From Microbulbifer elongatus (GTDB lineage: Bacteria > Pseudomonadota > Gammaproteobacteria > Pseudomonadales > Cellvibrionaceae): DNA of 64,000 bases. Of this stretch, positions 37,426 through 46,614 are shown piece after piece (position 1 is the first letter of the stretch; each line of letters opens with the position of its first letter). Position numbers and translations under genes: made by a program. The notes under the pieces were generated by a model. It was not told the origin of the DNA and made no database searches. It was given only the letters and a program-made list of their open reading frames with translations. Where the stretch lies: the NCBI RefSeq assembly GCF_020524885.1, contig NZ_JAIVKJ010000001.1:620001-684000 (forward strand). The letters are read 5' to 3'.

Positions 37426-38640
37426 ATGAAGCTTCCCATTTACTTGGATTATTCGGCAACTTGCCCGGTAGACCCGCGCGTCGCCAGTAAAATGGCGGAG
37501 CAGCTCACTATGGAAGGCAACTTCGGCAACCCGGCCTCCCGCTCTCACCTGTTCGGTTGGAAAGCGGAAGAAGCGGTGGAAGACGCCCGCCGTCAGGTGG
37601 CGGAACTGATCAATGCCGATCCCCGTGAAATTGTCTGGACCAGCGGTGCCACCGAGTCCGATAACCTCGCCATCAAGGGTGCTGCGCACTTCTATCAAGG
37701 GCGCGGCAAGCACATCATTACCTCCAAGATTGAGCACAAAGCCGTGCTCGATACCTGTCGCCAGCTGGAGCGTGAGGGCTTTGAAGTTACCTACCTGAAC
37801 CCGAAAGAAGACGGTATCGTCTACCCGGAACAGGTGGCGGAAGCCATGCGTGAAGACACCATCCTGGTGAGCCTGATGCACGTCAATAACGAGATTGGTG
37901 TGATCAACGATATCGCCGCAATCGGCGAACTGTGCCGCGAGCGCAAAGTGATCTTCCACGTGGATGCTGCGCAGAGCGCCGGCAAGATCGATATCGATCT
38001 GGCGGAAATGAAAGTGGACCTGATGTCCTTCTCCGCACACAAAATTTATGGCCCCAAAGGTATCGGTGCGCTGTATGTGCGCCGTAAGCCGCGCGTGCGT
38101 CTCGAAGCCCAGATGCACGGTGGCGGTCACGAGCGCGGTATGCGCTCCGGCACCCTGCCAACCCACCAGATCGTGGGTATGGGAGAGGCCTTCCGTATCG
38201 CCAAAGAAGAGATGGCGGATGAGGCCAAGCGCCTGGTCGCTCTGCGCGAGCGCTTCTGGAGCCAGATTTCTGATATGGAAGAGGTACACATCAATGGCTC
38301 CGCAGAGCAGCGTGTGCCGGGCAACCTGAATGTCAGCTTTGCCTTTGTTGAGGGCGAGAGCCTGATTATGTCCCTCAAGGATCTGGCAATTTCCTCTGGC
38401 TCTGCGTGTACGTCAGCGAGCCTGGAGCCGAGCTATGTACTGCGCGCATTGGGCGTGAACGACGAGCTGGCACACAGTTCCCTGCGCTTCAGTTTTGGTC
38501 GCTTTACCACGGAACAGGACGTGGATACTGCGGCCAAAGAAGTAAGGCAGGCGGTAGAGAAACTGCGCGAACTGTCGCCGCTCTGGGATATGTACAAGGA
38601 CGGCGTGGATCTCAGTACTATTGAATGGGCAGCACACTGA
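37426..38640 (+). CDS. iscS: Cysteine desulfurase IscS
   Basis: PLP enzyme that takes sulfur from cysteine and hands it to IscU and to tRNA-modifying proteins. The 404 aa length and key residues match E. coli: PLP lysine K206 in [10 protein letters not shown] and the persulfide cysteine C328 in [17 protein letters not shown] 106 bp spacer separates it from iscR. A good ribosome binding site (GGAGA) precedes the ATG. Confidence 0.99.
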   Translation: MKLPIYLDYSATCPVDPRVASKMAEQLTMEGNFGNPASRSHLFGWKAEEAVEDARRQVAELINADPREIVWTSGATESDNLAIKGAAHFYQGRGKHIITSKIEHKAVLDTCRQLEREGFEVTYLNPKEDGIVYPEQVAEAMREDTILVSLMHVNNEIGVINDIAAIGELCRERKVIFHVDAAQSAGKIDIDLAEMKVDLMSFSAHKIYGPKGIGALYVRRKPRVRLEAQMHGGGHERGMRSGTLPTHQIVGMGEAFRIAKEEMADEAKRLVALRERFWSQISDMEEVHINGSAEQRVPGNLNVSFAFVEGESLIMSLKDLAISSGSACTSASLEPSYVLRALGVNDELAHSSLRFSFGRFTTEQDVDTAAKEVRQAVEKLRELSPLWDMYKDGVDLSTIEWAAH

Positions 38641-38687
38641 TTTGCTGCTGACAGGCGGCAATGGAAACGAATTAAGAGGGTATAGTC

Positions 38688-39092
38688 ATGGCCTATAGCG
38701 ATAAAGTAATTGACCACTATGAGCACCCCCGTAACGTCGGTCGCCTGGACGACAAGGCGGAGAACGTGGGTACCGGTATGGTCGGTGCGCCGGCCTGTGG
38801 CGACGTGATGCGTCTGCAGATTCAGGTGAATGACAGCGGCATCATTGAAGACGCCAAGTTCAAAACCTACGGCTGCGGTTCCGCGATTGCTTCAAGCTCC
38901 CTGCTCACCGAATGGGTAAAAGGCAAGAGCCTGGACGAAGCGGCGCAAATCAAGAACACCGAAATCGCCGAAGAGCTGGCGCTGCCGCCGGTGAAGATTC
39001 ACTGCTCCGTTCTCGCTGAAGATGCGATCAAGGCTGCGGTGAAAAACATCCGCGAAAAGCGCGGAGAGAAAACCGAAGAAGCGGCTGGCTGA
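38688..39092 (+). CDS. iscU: Fe-S cluster scaffold IscU
   Basis: Scaffold on which [2Fe-2S] clusters are built with IscS sulfur. Cluster ligands C37 (GAPACGD), the YGCGSAIASSS cysteine and the C in KIHCSVLAEDAI are all present, and the LPPVK motif bound by HscA immediately precedes the last. Length is 134 aa, slightly longer than E. coli due to an EEAAG tail. Confidence 0.99.
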   Translation: MAYSDKVIDHYEHPRNVGRLDDKAENVGTGMVGAPACGDVMRLQIQVNDSGIIEDAKFKTYGCGSAIASSSLLTEWVKGKSLDEAAQIKNTEIAEELALPPVKIHCSVLAEDAIKAAVKNIREKRGEKTEEAAG

Positions 39093-39144
39093 GTCCTGGG
39101 CTCAGTTTTAGTGAACAGTGATAGCGAGCGGTAAGGAGTAGCAG

Positions 39145-39468
39145 ATGGCAATCACCATGACCGAAGCGGCCCAAGCCCACGTGGCCAAGCAGTTGGCCAG
39201 CCGGGGTAAGGGCATTGGTATTCGTGTCGGCGTGAAAACCGCTGGCTGCTCCGGGATGGCCTACGTTCTCGAATTTGTTGACGAGGCCGAGGCGGAAGAT
39301 GCGGTTTTTGAAGCGGGTGGGGTCAAACTGATTGTTGATCCAAAGAGTCTCGCTTACCTCGACGGCACCGAACTGGATTTCGTCAAGGAAGGGCTGAATG
39401 AAGGCTTTGCCTTTAAAAACCCGAATGTAAAGAACGAGTGCGGCTGCGGCGAGAGTTTCCACGTTTAA
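39145..39468 (+). CDS. iscA: A-type Fe-S carrier IscA
   Basis: Carrier that passes Fe-S clusters to apoproteins. The 107 aa protein has the three ligands C35 (TAGCSGMAY), C99 and C101 (ECGCGESF) at E. coli positions. A hairpin with a short T tract follows the gene, inside the operon. Confidence 0.98.
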   Translation: MAITMTEAAQAHVAKQLASRGKGIGIRVGVKTAGCSGMAYVLEFVDEAEAEDAVFEAGGVKLIVDPKSLAYLDGTELDFVKEGLNEGFAFKNPNVKNECGCGESFHV

Positions 39469-39490
39469 GTCGGAGCTTTCAGGCAGCAGG

Positions 39491-39522
39491 AGGCCGGATG
39501 CCTGGTGCATGCCGGCCTTTTT
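39491..39522 (+). terminator. Intrinsic terminator/attenuator between iscA and hscB
   Basis: AGGCCGGATGC (39491-39501) pairs with GCAT-g-CCGGCCT (39507-39518) with one bulged G and a 5 nt loop, then continues as a run of T residues (39518-39522). It sits 22 bp after the iscA stop and just before the hscB start. It should cut part of the transcripts, so iscRSUA would be made in excess over hscBA-fdx-iscX. Confidence 0.75.
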
Positions 39523-39537
39523 GTTATGGGATTAAGC

Positions 39538-40062
39538 ATGGAACTGCAACAGAATCATTTTGAAATATTCGGCTTGCCGGTTTCCTATCAGGTGGATCGC
39601 CCGGCGCTGGCCAAGCGCTACCGCGAGTTGCAGCAAGAATTTCACCCTGACAGGTTTGCAGCAAAATCCGAGCGCGAGCAGATGCTGTCCATGCAGTACG
39701 CCGCGCAGATCAATGAGGCCAACAACACCCTCAAGGATCCGGTCGCCCGCGCTGCCTACCTGCTGAAGCTGGCCGGGGTTGAGATCAACCCGGAGCAGAC
39801 CACCGCCGATGGCGAGTTCCTGATGCAGCAGATGATCCTGCGCGAGCGTCTCGAGGACGTGCGCGCTGCCGCCGACCCGGAATCAGAGTTGGAAGATCTT
39901 GGTAGCGAGGCCTCCAGCCTGTTCAAGACGCAGGAGTCCGCTTTCTCCGCGGCGCTGGATAATCGCGCGCTGGAAGATGCCAGGAGTGCGCTACTCAAGC
40001 TTCAGTTTCTCGCCAAACTGCAGCGGCAGATTGAAGAGCTTGAAGAAGACTTGCTGGACTGA
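39538..40062 (+). CDS. hscB: Fe-S assembly J-domain co-chaperone HscB
   Basis: J-domain protein that delivers IscU to HscA. Frame is open from 39505, but the ATG at 39538 (MELQQNHFEIFGLPVSYQVD) matches the family start and avoids placing the terminator hairpin inside the gene; 174 aa. The J domain spans about 4-72 with HPD in EFHPDRFA; the C-terminal three-helix IscU-binding domain follows. An in-frame ATG at 39526 is a minor alternative. Confidence 0.94.
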   Translation: MELQQNHFEIFGLPVSYQVDRPALAKRYRELQQEFHPDRFAAKSEREQMLSMQYAAQINEANNTLKDPVARAAYLLKLAGVEINPEQTTADGEFLMQQMILRERLEDVRAAADPESELEDLGSEASSLFKTQESAFSAALDNRALEDARSALLKLQFLAKLQRQIEELEEDLLD

Positions 40063-40097
40063 TCCGGGCTGACTGTTAGAACAGGGCTTTTACGGGC

Positions 40098-40182
40098 CGC
40101 TATTTTTCAAGTCACTATTTTCCAAGTCGCTATTTTTTAAGTCACTACTTTTACAGAACACTATTTTTAAAGACCACTATGG
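40098..40182 (+). repeat. Six 15-16 bp AT-rich tandem repeats running into the hscA start codon
   Basis: The core C(A/G)CTA(T/C)TTTT begins at 40098, 40113, 40128, 40143, 40159 and 40175, usually preceded by AAGT or a variant. The last unit reads CACTATGG and supplies the ATG of hscA at 40179. No Shine-Dalgarno sequence is visible in the repeat tract. The units are diverged enough to be old, and the spacing is strikingly regular. Confidence 0.85.
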
Positions 40183-42071
40183 CGTTACTGCAGATTTCCG
40201 AACCCGGCCAGACCCCAGAACCCCATGCGCGCAAGCGCGCGGTGGGTATCGACCTCGGTACCACTAACTCACTGGTGGCAACCGTGCGTAGCGGCACTGC
40301 AGAGTCGCTGCCGGCGGAAGATGGCCGTGTGATCCTTCCCTCCGCGGTGCGCTATACCGAAGCCGGTATCGAGGTTGGTTACGCTGCGCGCGCTGCTGCT
40401 GGCGATGACCCCTACAACACCCTGATTTCCATCAAGCGTTTTATGGGGCGCGGCCTGGCGGATATCAAAAATTTTGGTGACCAGCTCCCATACCATTTCG
40501 CCGACCAGTCTTCGGAGAGTGGTGCTGGTATGCCGGTGATCGAAACCGTGAGTGGTGCGGTAAACCCCGTACAGGTTTCCGCCGAAATCCTGAAAGCGCT
40601 GGCCAAGCGCGGCGCCGACTCCCTCGGCGGCCCGTTGGATGGCGCGGTCATTACCGTGCCCGCCTATTTTGATGAAGCCCAGCGTCAGGCGACCAAGGAC
40701 GCCGCCAAGCTGGCGGGCCTGAAAGTACTGCGCCTGCTGAATGAGCCCACTGCCGCGGCCGTTGCCTACGGGCTGGATAAGCCGGAGCAGGGGGGGGATG
40801 TAGCCGACAAGACCATCGCCGTTTACGACCTTGGCGGTGGTACTTTTGATATCTCAATTCTGCGCCTGTCCAAAGGCGTATTCGAGGTGCTCTCCACCGG
40901 CGGTGACAGCGCCCTCGGGGGCGATGACTTCGACCGCGCGGTAGCGGAGTGGATCGCTGCGGAGGCGGGGCTCGGCACCGACCACGATGCCGCAACCCAG
41001 CGCAAACTGCTCAACACCGCCTGTGCCGCCAAAGAGGCGCTCGCCAGTGAATCCGCAGTGCCGGTTAGCTATGGCAGCTGGTCTGCGGAGCTGAATCGGG
41101 ACAAACTTGCCGAGCTGCTGGACCCCCTGATTGCCAAGACTCTGCGCGCTTGCAAGCGCGCCCTGCGTGACGCGGGCCTGTCTGCGGAAGAGGTCGCAGA
41201 GGTGGTACTGGTCGGAGGCTCCACCCGTACCCTGCGTGTGCGCGAGAAAGTGCAGGAATTTTTTGGTCGTGACCCCCACGCGGATATCGACCCGGATCAG
41301 GTTGTTGCCATCGGCGCGGCTCTGCAGGCCGATGTGCTGGTGGGTAACAAGTCCCGTGAAGACCTGCTGCTGTTGGATGTGATTCCGCTGTCTCTGGGTA
41401 TTGAGACCATGGGTGGCCTCACCGAGAAGCTGATTCACCGCAACACCACTATCCCTGTGGCCAAGGCCCAGGAATTCACCACGTTCAAGGATGGCCAGAC
41501 CGCGATGGCGATTCATGTGGTACAGGGCGAGCGCGAGCTTGTGCAGGATTGTCGTTCCCTGGCCCGGTTTGAGTTGCGCGGTATCCCGCCCATGGTGGCA
41601 GGCGCGGCGCATATCCGTGTGACCTTCCAGGTGGACGCCGATGGTCTGCTGTCGGTAACCGCGATGGAGAAGAGCAGCGGGGTTCAGGCGGAGATCACCG
41701 TCAAGCCTTCCTATGGTTTGGGGGATTCCGATATTACCCGCATGCTGCAGGACTCCTACGCCAAGGCGGAAGAAGACATTGCTGCCCGCGCCCTGCGCGA
41801 GGCTCAGGTAGAAGCCGAGCGCACCCTGGAGGCAATGCTGGTGGCGTTGCAGGAAAATGGCGCCGAGTTGCTGGACGAGAATGAGCTGGACCAGCTGGAG
41901 CGCGCCATGCAGGCCCTGCGTCTGGCCCACAATGGCGGCACCGCAGAAGAGATTCGCAGCCGCATCGAAGAGCTGAATGCGCTGTCCGAGCCCTTTGCCG
42001 CGCGCCGCATGGACAAGTCCATCAAGCGCGCCATGCAGGGCCACAGCCTGGATGAATTCGACAAGCCCTGA
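40179..42071 (+). CDS. hscA: Fe-S assembly Hsp70 chaperone HscA
   Basis: Specialised Hsp70 that binds the LPPVK loop of IscU and promotes cluster transfer. The 630 aa protein shows the Hsp70 signatures [30 protein letters not shown] and [17 protein letters not shown], then the substrate-binding domain beginning near [18 protein letters not shown]. It is slightly longer than E. coli HscA. Both ends are unusual: the start lies in a tandem repeat without a ribosome binding site, and the last codons with the stop are part of a 22 bp tandem duplication. Confidence 0.98.
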   Translation: MALLQISEPGQTPEPHARKRAVGIDLGTTNSLVATVRSGTAESLPAEDGRVILPSAVRYTEAGIEVGYAARAAAGDDPYNTLISIKRFMGRGLADIKNFGDQLPYHFADQSSESGAGMPVIETVSGAVNPVQVSAEILKALAKRGADSLGGPLDGAVITVPAYFDEAQRQATKDAAKLAGLKVLRLLNEPTAAAVAYGLDKPEQGGDVADKTIAVYDLGGGTFDISILRLSKGVFEVLSTGGDSALGGDDFDRAVAEWIAAEAGLGTDHDAATQRKLLNTACAAKEALASESAVPVSYGSWSAELNRDKLAELLDPLIAKTLRACKRALRDAGLSAEEVAEVVLVGGSTRTLRVREKVQEFFGRDPHADIDPDQVVAIGAALQADVLVGNKSREDLLLLDVIPLSLGIETMGGLTEKLIHRNTTIPVAKAQEFTTFKDGQTAMAIHVVQGERELVQDCRSLARFELRGIPPMVAGAAHIRVTFQVDADGLLSVTAMEKSSGVQAEITVKPSYGLGDSDITRMLQDSYAKAEEDIAARALREAQVEAERTLEAMLVALQENGAELLDENELDQLERAMQALRLAHNGGTAEEIRSRIEELNALSEPFAARRMDKSIKRAMQGHSLDEFDKP

Positions 42072-42121
42072 GGGGCCATTCGACAAGCCCTGAGGGGCCA
42101 TTCGACATGCCCCGAGGGGCA
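42056..42121 (+). repeat. Three 22 bp tandem repeats covering the 3' end and stop of hscA
   Basis: The unit ATTCGACAAGCCCTGAGGGG plus two bases occurs at 42056-42077, 42078-42099 (identical) and 42100-42121 (three changes). The first copy encodes the final residues of HscA and its TGA. Each unit can form a small GCCC/GGGC hairpin. They fill most of the hscA-fdx spacer. Confidence 0.9.
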
Positions 42122-42143
42122 GTCAATACAGAGAGTTGAGAGT

Positions 42144-42482
42144 ATGCCGAAAATAGTTTTCCTGCCCCACGAAGAGCTGTGCCCGGAAGGCAAGGTCATT
42201 GAGGTGGAGCCCGGCGTCAGTGTCTGCGATGCGGCGCTGCAGAACGGGGTTGAGATAGAGCACGCGTGCGAGAAGTCCTGCGCCTGCACCACTTGTCATG
42301 TCATCGTGCGTGAAGGTTTCGACTCCCTGGGAGAGCCGGATGAGCTGGAAGAAGATTTGCTGGACAAGGCTTGGGGCCTGGAGCCCGAATCCCGCCTATC
42401 CTGTCAGGCAATCGTGGAAGATGAAGACCTGGTGGTCGAGATTCCCAAGTACACCATCAACCAGGTTTCCGAGCGCCACTGA
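42144..42482 (+). CDS. fdx: ISC-type [2Fe-2S] ferredoxin Fdx
   Basis: Electron donor for cluster assembly on IscU. The 112 aa protein has the adrenodoxin-type ligands C42, C48, C51 and C87, the same positions as E. coli Fdx, with an additional C46. It follows hscA across the repeat-filled spacer and precedes iscX. Confidence 0.98.
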   Translation: MPKIVFLPHEELCPEGKVIEVEPGVSVCDAALQNGVEIEHACEKSCACTTCHVIVREGFDSLGEPDELEEDLLDKAWGLEPESRLSCQAIVEDEDLVVEIPKYTINQVSERH

Positions 42483-42529
42483 GTGGATTACCGGGCGGCT
42501 TAAGCAGCCACAGAGAAGAGGGCATAAAG

Positions 42530-42724
42530 ATGAAATGGACGGATATTCACGATATTGCCATCGAGCTTAGTGACGCTCATCCGGATGTAGACCCGCTGCG
42601 GGTCAACTTCGTCGACCTGCGCCAGTGGGTGATGGATTTGCCGGGCTTTGACGACGATCCTGACCGCTGTGGGGAGAAGATCCTTGAAGCGATTCAGGCG
42701 GCGTGGATAGAAGAAAACGAATAG
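42530..42724 (+). CDS. iscX: Fe-S assembly adaptor IscX
   Basis: Small acidic protein (64 aa) that binds IscS and modulates its activity in an iron-dependent way. The sequence MKWTDIHDIAIELSDAHPD and the LPGFDDDPDRCGE region fit the family, as does the position at the end of the isc operon. Confidence 0.96.
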   Translation: MKWTDIHDIAIELSDAHPDVDPLRVNFVDLRQWVMDLPGFDDDPDRCGEKILEAIQAAWIEENE

Positions 42725-42747
42725 TACAAACTTCATCGCACAGCGCG

Positions 42748-42753
42748 TATAAT
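42748..42753 (+). promoter_or_regulatory. Candidate -10 element for ndk
   Basis: A perfect TATAAT hexamer lies 138 bp upstream of the ndk start; the matching -35 (TACAAA, 17 bp upstream) is poor. It would give a long leader containing the hairpin at 42819. Confidence 0.5.
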
Positions 42754-42818
42754 CCGCGCTCCGCGAACCTGGTTGGTTATTAAATCGACAGTTTGCGAGG
42801 CGAGAGAATTCAGGGAAG

Positions 42819-42839
42819 AGCAACGTAAGTTGCTTTTTT
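42819..42839 (+). terminator. Small intrinsic terminator between iscX and ndk
   Basis: AGCAAC / GTTGCT, 6 bp stem with a 4 nt loop and six T residues. It would end the isc transcript; if transcription starts at the TATAAT upstream, it would also lie in the ndk leader as a possible attenuator. Confidence 0.6.
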
Positions 42840-42890
42840 CGTATCTGTCTTAAGACAATTTTTTGTAAAAACCTAGAAATGGAGGAAATC

Positions 42891-43316
42891 ATGGCCGTGG
42901 AACGTACCCTGTCCATCATCAAGCCGGACGCCGTAGCCAAGAATGTTATCGGTGAAATCGAGAGCCGCTTCGAGAAAGCGGGCCTGCGCATTGTTGCCAT
43001 GAAGATGGTTCAGCTGTCTCAGGAAAAAGCCGAAGGTTTCTACGCCGAGCACAAAGAGCGTCCTTTCTTCAAAGACCTGGTTGAATTCATGACTTCCGGT
43101 CCGGTAGTTGTACAGGTTCTGGAAGGCGAGAACGCCATCCTGGTCAACCGCGACCTGATGGGCGCGACCAACCCGAAAGAAGCCGACGCTGGCACCATCC
43201 GTGCAGACTTCGCTGACAGCATCGATGCCAACGCGGTACACGGTTCCGACTCTGCGGCTTCCGCCGAGCGCGAAGTGAGCTACTTCTTCTCCGCTGAAGA
43301 AATCTGCGCGCGCTAA
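42891..43316 (+). CDS. ndk: Nucleoside diphosphate kinase Ndk
   Basis: Exchanges the terminal phosphate between nucleoside tri- and diphosphates. The ATG at 42891 is chosen over an ATG four codons upstream because GGAGGA ends 4 bp before it and [15 protein letters not shown] is the family start; 141 aa. The phosphohistidine is H117 in NAVHGSDS. Confidence 0.98.
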   Translation: MAVERTLSIIKPDAVAKNVIGEIESRFEKAGLRIVAMKMVQLSQEKAEGFYAEHKERPFFKDLVEFMTSGPVVVQVLEGENAILVNRDLMGATNPKEADAGTIRADFADSIDANAVHGSDSAASAEREVSYFFSAEEICAR

Positions 43317-43337
43317 GTAGTCCGCTACTAAGCACTC

Positions 43338-43367
43338 TTGCAGGAGCCTGCGTGCGGGCTCCTGCAA
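43338..43367 (+). terminator. Strong hairpin after ndk
   Basis: TTGCAGGAGCC / GGCTCCTGCAA, 11 bp perfect stem with an 8 nt loop, 21 bp after the stop. A T-rich stretch follows only after several bases, so it could equally be a REP-like element; the GCAGGAGCCTGC part resembles the one at 51142. Confidence 0.6.
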
Positions 43368-43407
43368 CGTACTCTTTTCCGCATCGAATCCGGTGCAAGG
43401 TGAATCC

Positions 43408-44553
43408 ATGACTGATGTACAAACTGCCGTACAGACTGAAAAAGTTAACCTGCTGGGCCTGTCTGTAGACAAGCTCACCGAGTTCTTTGCCGGTTTGGGC
43501 GAGAAGCGCTTTCGCGCGGTGCAGGTGCTCAAGTGGATCCACCAGAACGGCGTCGACGACTTTGAGCAGATGACCAACGTCAGCAAGGCCATGCGCGCTA
43601 AGCTGGCCGAGATTGCCGAAGTTCGCGCCCCCAAAGTCCTGAAGCAGATGGACTCCGCCGATGGCACCCGCAAATGGCTGATCGAAGTCAGCGGCGGTAA
43701 TGTGATTGAGACCGTCTACATCCCCGATGGCGACCGCGGCACCCTGTGTGTGTCCTCCCAGGTAGGCTGTTCCCTCGATTGCAGCTTTTGTGCGACGGGT
43801 AAGCAGGGTTTTAACCGCGACCTGACCGCTGCCGAGATCATTGGCCAGGTGTGGATTGCGTGTAAGTCTTTCGGGCAGTTGCAGCCCAATGGTCCGCGTA
43901 AAGTGACCAACGTGGTAATGATGGGCATGGGCGAGCCCCTGCTCAATTTCGACAATGTGGTCGATTCCATGAACCTGATGATGGAAGACAACGCCTACGG
44001 TATCTCCAAGCGCCGGGTAACCCTGAGCACCTCGGGTGTGGTGCCGGCCCTTGACCGCCTCGCGCAGGTGACCGATGTGAGCCTGGCCATCTCCCTGCAC
44101 GCGCCCAACGATGAGCTGCGCAACGAGCTGGTGCCCATCAACAAGAAGTACCCCATTGCGATGCTTCTCGACAGCGCCAAGCGTTATATCGAGAACATGC
44201 CGGACAATCATCGCAAGATGACTATCGAGTACACCATGATCCGGGAGGTGAATGATCGCCCGGAACACGCCGAACAATTGGCGGAACTACTGCGTGATGT
44301 GCCGGTAAAGATAAATCTGATACCCTTCAATCCGTTCGAGCTGTCCGATTATCAACGGGTCAGCAACAACGCATTGCGACGTTTTCAACAGATTTTGTTG
44401 GACAAAGGCTATACCGTAACCGTGCGTACCACCCGGGGCGACGATATCGCTGCAGCTTGTGGTCAGCTGGCCGGTCAGGTAAACGACCGCACCCGCCGCT
44501 CGGAGCGCTACCGCAACGCCGAGCGCCCGGTGAAGATCGTTAGCCAGGCTTAA
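43408..44553 (+). CDS. rlmN: Dual-specificity 23S rRNA/tRNA adenine-C2 methyltransferase RlmN
   Basis: Radical-SAM enzyme that methylates A2503 of 23S rRNA and A37 of some tRNAs. The ATG at 43408 has AAGGTGA upstream and is preferred over an in-frame GTG five codons earlier; 381 aa. The cluster motif CxxxCxxC is C121, C125, C128 (CSLDCSFC), with [12 protein letters not shown] for SAM binding and a C-terminal catalytic cysteine in AAACGQL. Confidence 0.97.
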   Translation: MTDVQTAVQTEKVNLLGLSVDKLTEFFAGLGEKRFRAVQVLKWIHQNGVDDFEQMTNVSKAMRAKLAEIAEVRAPKVLKQMDSADGTRKWLIEVSGGNVIETVYIPDGDRGTLCVSSQVGCSLDCSFCATGKQGFNRDLTAAEIIGQVWIACKSFGQLQPNGPRKVTNVVMMGMGEPLLNFDNVVDSMNLMMEDNAYGISKRRVTLSTSGVVPALDRLAQVTDVSLAISLHAPNDELRNELVPINKKYPIAMLLDSAKRYIENMPDNHRKMTIEYTMIREVNDRPEHAEQLAELLRDVPVKINLIPFNPFELSDYQRVSNNALRRFQQILLDKGYTVTVRTTRGDDIAAACGQLAGQVNDRTRRSERYRNAERPVKIVSQA

Positions 44554-44621
44554 TTCTTGCATCGCCGAAGGGATCCGGCGTGCGCAGGTAGTACGCACCC
44601 GATAACAACAAGGTGAGGCTC

Positions 44622-45410
44622 GTGTTAGCAAAAATTTTCAATCCGGCAGTCCTTGCCGGGTTACTCCTGTCCCTGCTTCTGGGTGGCTGTGTAACCACAG
44701 GTCCCGGCGGTAAACAGATCGATCTCGACAAGGCGCGTGAAACCCATGTGCAGCTCGGCTTACGCTACTTGCAAAGTGGCAGTGACAACCGCGAGATGGC
44801 TCGCCATCACTTCCAGGAAGCGTTGAAGCTGGGCAAGAAAGACCCTCAGGCTCATCACGGTCTCGCGCTGCTGTATCAGGTTGATGGCGAGTTGCAGGTG
44901 GCTGAATCCCATTTCAAAAAAGCCCTGCGTTATGACCGCGACTTTTCCATGGCGCGGGTGAACTATGGGGTTTTCCTGTACCAGCAGGAACGTTATCAGG
45001 AGGCCAAAGAGCAGTTTCTTGTGGCTTCTGAGGATCTTTCCTATAACCGCCGCTCTTATGCCCTGGCAAACCTCGGCCGTGCAGAGCTGAGATTGCACGA
45101 GCTGGAGGGCGCCGAACGCGCTTTCAAAAAGGCGCTGGCACTCAGTGCAGATTTGCCGGTCGCACTGTTAGAGTTGGCGGAGCTCAAGTTTGAGAAGCAG
45201 GACTACACCCAGGCGAAACACTACCTGGACCGCTATAGCGATAGAAACCGGCAAGTGCCGCAATCCCTATGGTTGGGGGTTCGCATCGAGAAAATCTTTG
45301 GCAATCGGGACAAGGAAAGGAGTTATGCCCTTGCGCTGAAAAACCTCTTTCCCTATTCAGCAGAAACGCTGAAGTACCAACAGATGATGGCCGAAAATGA
45401 GCAGCAGTAA
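44622..45410 (+). CDS. pilF: Type IV pilus biogenesis lipoprotein PilF (PilW)
   Basis: Outer-membrane TPR lipoprotein that helps assemble the PilQ secretin. I prefer the GTG at 44622 (MLAKIFNPAV), with AGGTGAGG just upstream, over the GTG three codons earlier, which overlaps that ribosome binding site; 262 aa. The lipobox LLLGGC gives the lipidated cysteine near residue 22, and about six TPR repeats follow. The gene overlaps rodZ by 14 bp. It fits the pilBCD/pilA genes later in the window. Confidence 0.92.
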   Translation: MLAKIFNPAVLAGLLLSLLLGGCVTTGPGGKQIDLDKARETHVQLGLRYLQSGSDNREMARHHFQEALKLGKKDPQAHHGLALLYQVDGELQVAESHFKKALRYDRDFSMARVNYGVFLYQQERYQEAKEQFLVASEDLSYNRRSYALANLGRAELRLHELEGAERAFKKALALSADLPVALLELAELKFEKQDYTQAKHYLDRYSDRNRQVPQSLWLGVRIEKIFGNRDKERSYALALKNLFPYSAETLKYQQMMAENEQQ

Positions 45411-46485
45411 CCTAAATTTCGATCAGGCAGAAGTTTTGGCAGCGGAGGCGCAGGTCGCCGCATCCGTGGGGGCGTTACTGAGCGAGGCCCGGGAACGCGC
45501 GGGCCTGACCAGTGACGAACTTGCCCGTCGCCTGTGTATGACGCCCTCCAAACTCGAAGCGCTTGAGCGGGACGGGTTTGACAGTTTCCCCGGTGCTACT
45601 TACGTGCGCGGGTATATCCGCAATATCTGTAAAGAGCTCGGCGCCGATGAGGCTCAGGTCCTGGCCGCTTACGCCAAGCAGGCGCCGGCGGAAGCGCCGC
45701 GCGCTGCACAGGTTCCAAAAGGTCCTGTCATGTCCGGTAGTAATACCGCTGGTGGCAGCTCGGCATTCAGCCCGTTGCTGCTTCTTGTTGCGGTGGCCGC
45801 CGTGGCTGGCTACTGGTGGATGGGGCAGCAGGGAGAGCCGGCGGTACCGCAGGCTCAGGTGGCGGATGTGCCCGAGGTGAGGGTCGGGGCTACAACGGCT
45901 TCTGATCTTGAGAGCGATTCGGATCTGCAGGGCGAATCGGGCCTGGAGAGCGACCCTGAACCTGCACAAGCCTATTCCGTGTCGTCTCCGGAAGCATCGG
46001 TTGCTGAAATGGCCGAAGATTTCGAGCCGGAAACGGATGTGCAGCTGGCGGATGTTGCGATTGCTAGTGTGGAAGCTGAAGAATCCGAGCCCGAAGCGGT
46101 CGTGGAGCCAGCTAGCGAACTGGCTAGCCAGCCAGTTATCGAGACCGCTGAAACGGCAGAGGAATCTGTACAGGAGTCGGTGCGGGAGCCAGTTGAGGTT
46201 GCCTCAGAGCAGCAAGTGGAGCCCGAGGCTCCGATGGCCGCATCCGGTGTCGCTTTGGCGCTGTCATTCGCTGAGGAGTCCTGGGTAGAAGTCACTGATG
46301 CCACTGGCAACAAGCTGATCGCCCGGTTGCAGCCCGCCGGCTCTACCGTAGAGCTCAATGGTCAGGCCCCGTTCAGCCTGATGCTGGGTAATGCCGCCGC
46401 CACCACCGTCAGCTATGCCGGTGAGGTCGTGGACAGCGCCCCGTTGGGCAATCGCCGGACCCGCAAGCTCACCGTGGGCGGCTGA
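45397..46485 (+). CDS. rodZ: Cytoskeletal cell-shape protein RodZ
   Basis: Membrane protein that links MreB to the wall elongation machinery. The 362 aa protein has an N-terminal helix-turn-helix domain (about 25-95, LLSEARERAGLTSDELARRL), one membrane segment near 126-143, a long acidic linker full of E, S, V and P, and a C-terminal DUF4115 beta domain from about 285. It starts inside the end of pilF (14 bp overlap), so translation is probably coupled. Confidence 0.95.
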   Translation: MSSSNLNFDQAEVLAAEAQVAASVGALLSEARERAGLTSDELARRLCMTPSKLEALERDGFDSFPGATYVRGYIRNICKELGADEAQVLAAYAKQAPAEAPRAAQVPKGPVMSGSNTAGGSSAFSPLLLLVAVAAVAGYWWMGQQGEPAVPQAQVADVPEVRVGATTASDLESDSDLQGESGLESDPEPAQAYSVSSPEASVAEMAEDFEPETDVQLADVAIASVEAEESEPEAVVEPASELASQPVIETAETAEESVQESVREPVEVASEQQVEPEAPMAASGVALALSFAEESWVEVTDATGNKLIARLQPAGSTVELNGQAPFSLMLGNAAATTVSYAGEVVDSAPLGNRRTRKLTVGG

Positions 46486-46518
46486 TTTCGTTCCCCCGGT
46501 CGTCTAATCCCCCGGAAA

Positions 46519-46545
46519 GGGCGCAAACCCTGTAGGTTTGCGCCC
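46519..46545 (+). terminator. Strong hairpin between rodZ and ispG
   Basis: GGGCGCAAACC / GGTTTGCGCCC, an 11 bp perfect stem with a 5 nt loop, 33 bp after rodZ. No T tract follows. A TATAAT at 46554-46559 lies just downstream and could serve ispG. Confidence 0.6.
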
Positions 46546-46614
46546 AATCTATCTATAATCTCCCCGTTTTTTTACCGTCACCCATACCCGCTTAAAGCCA
46601 ACGCAGGTTCTGTT

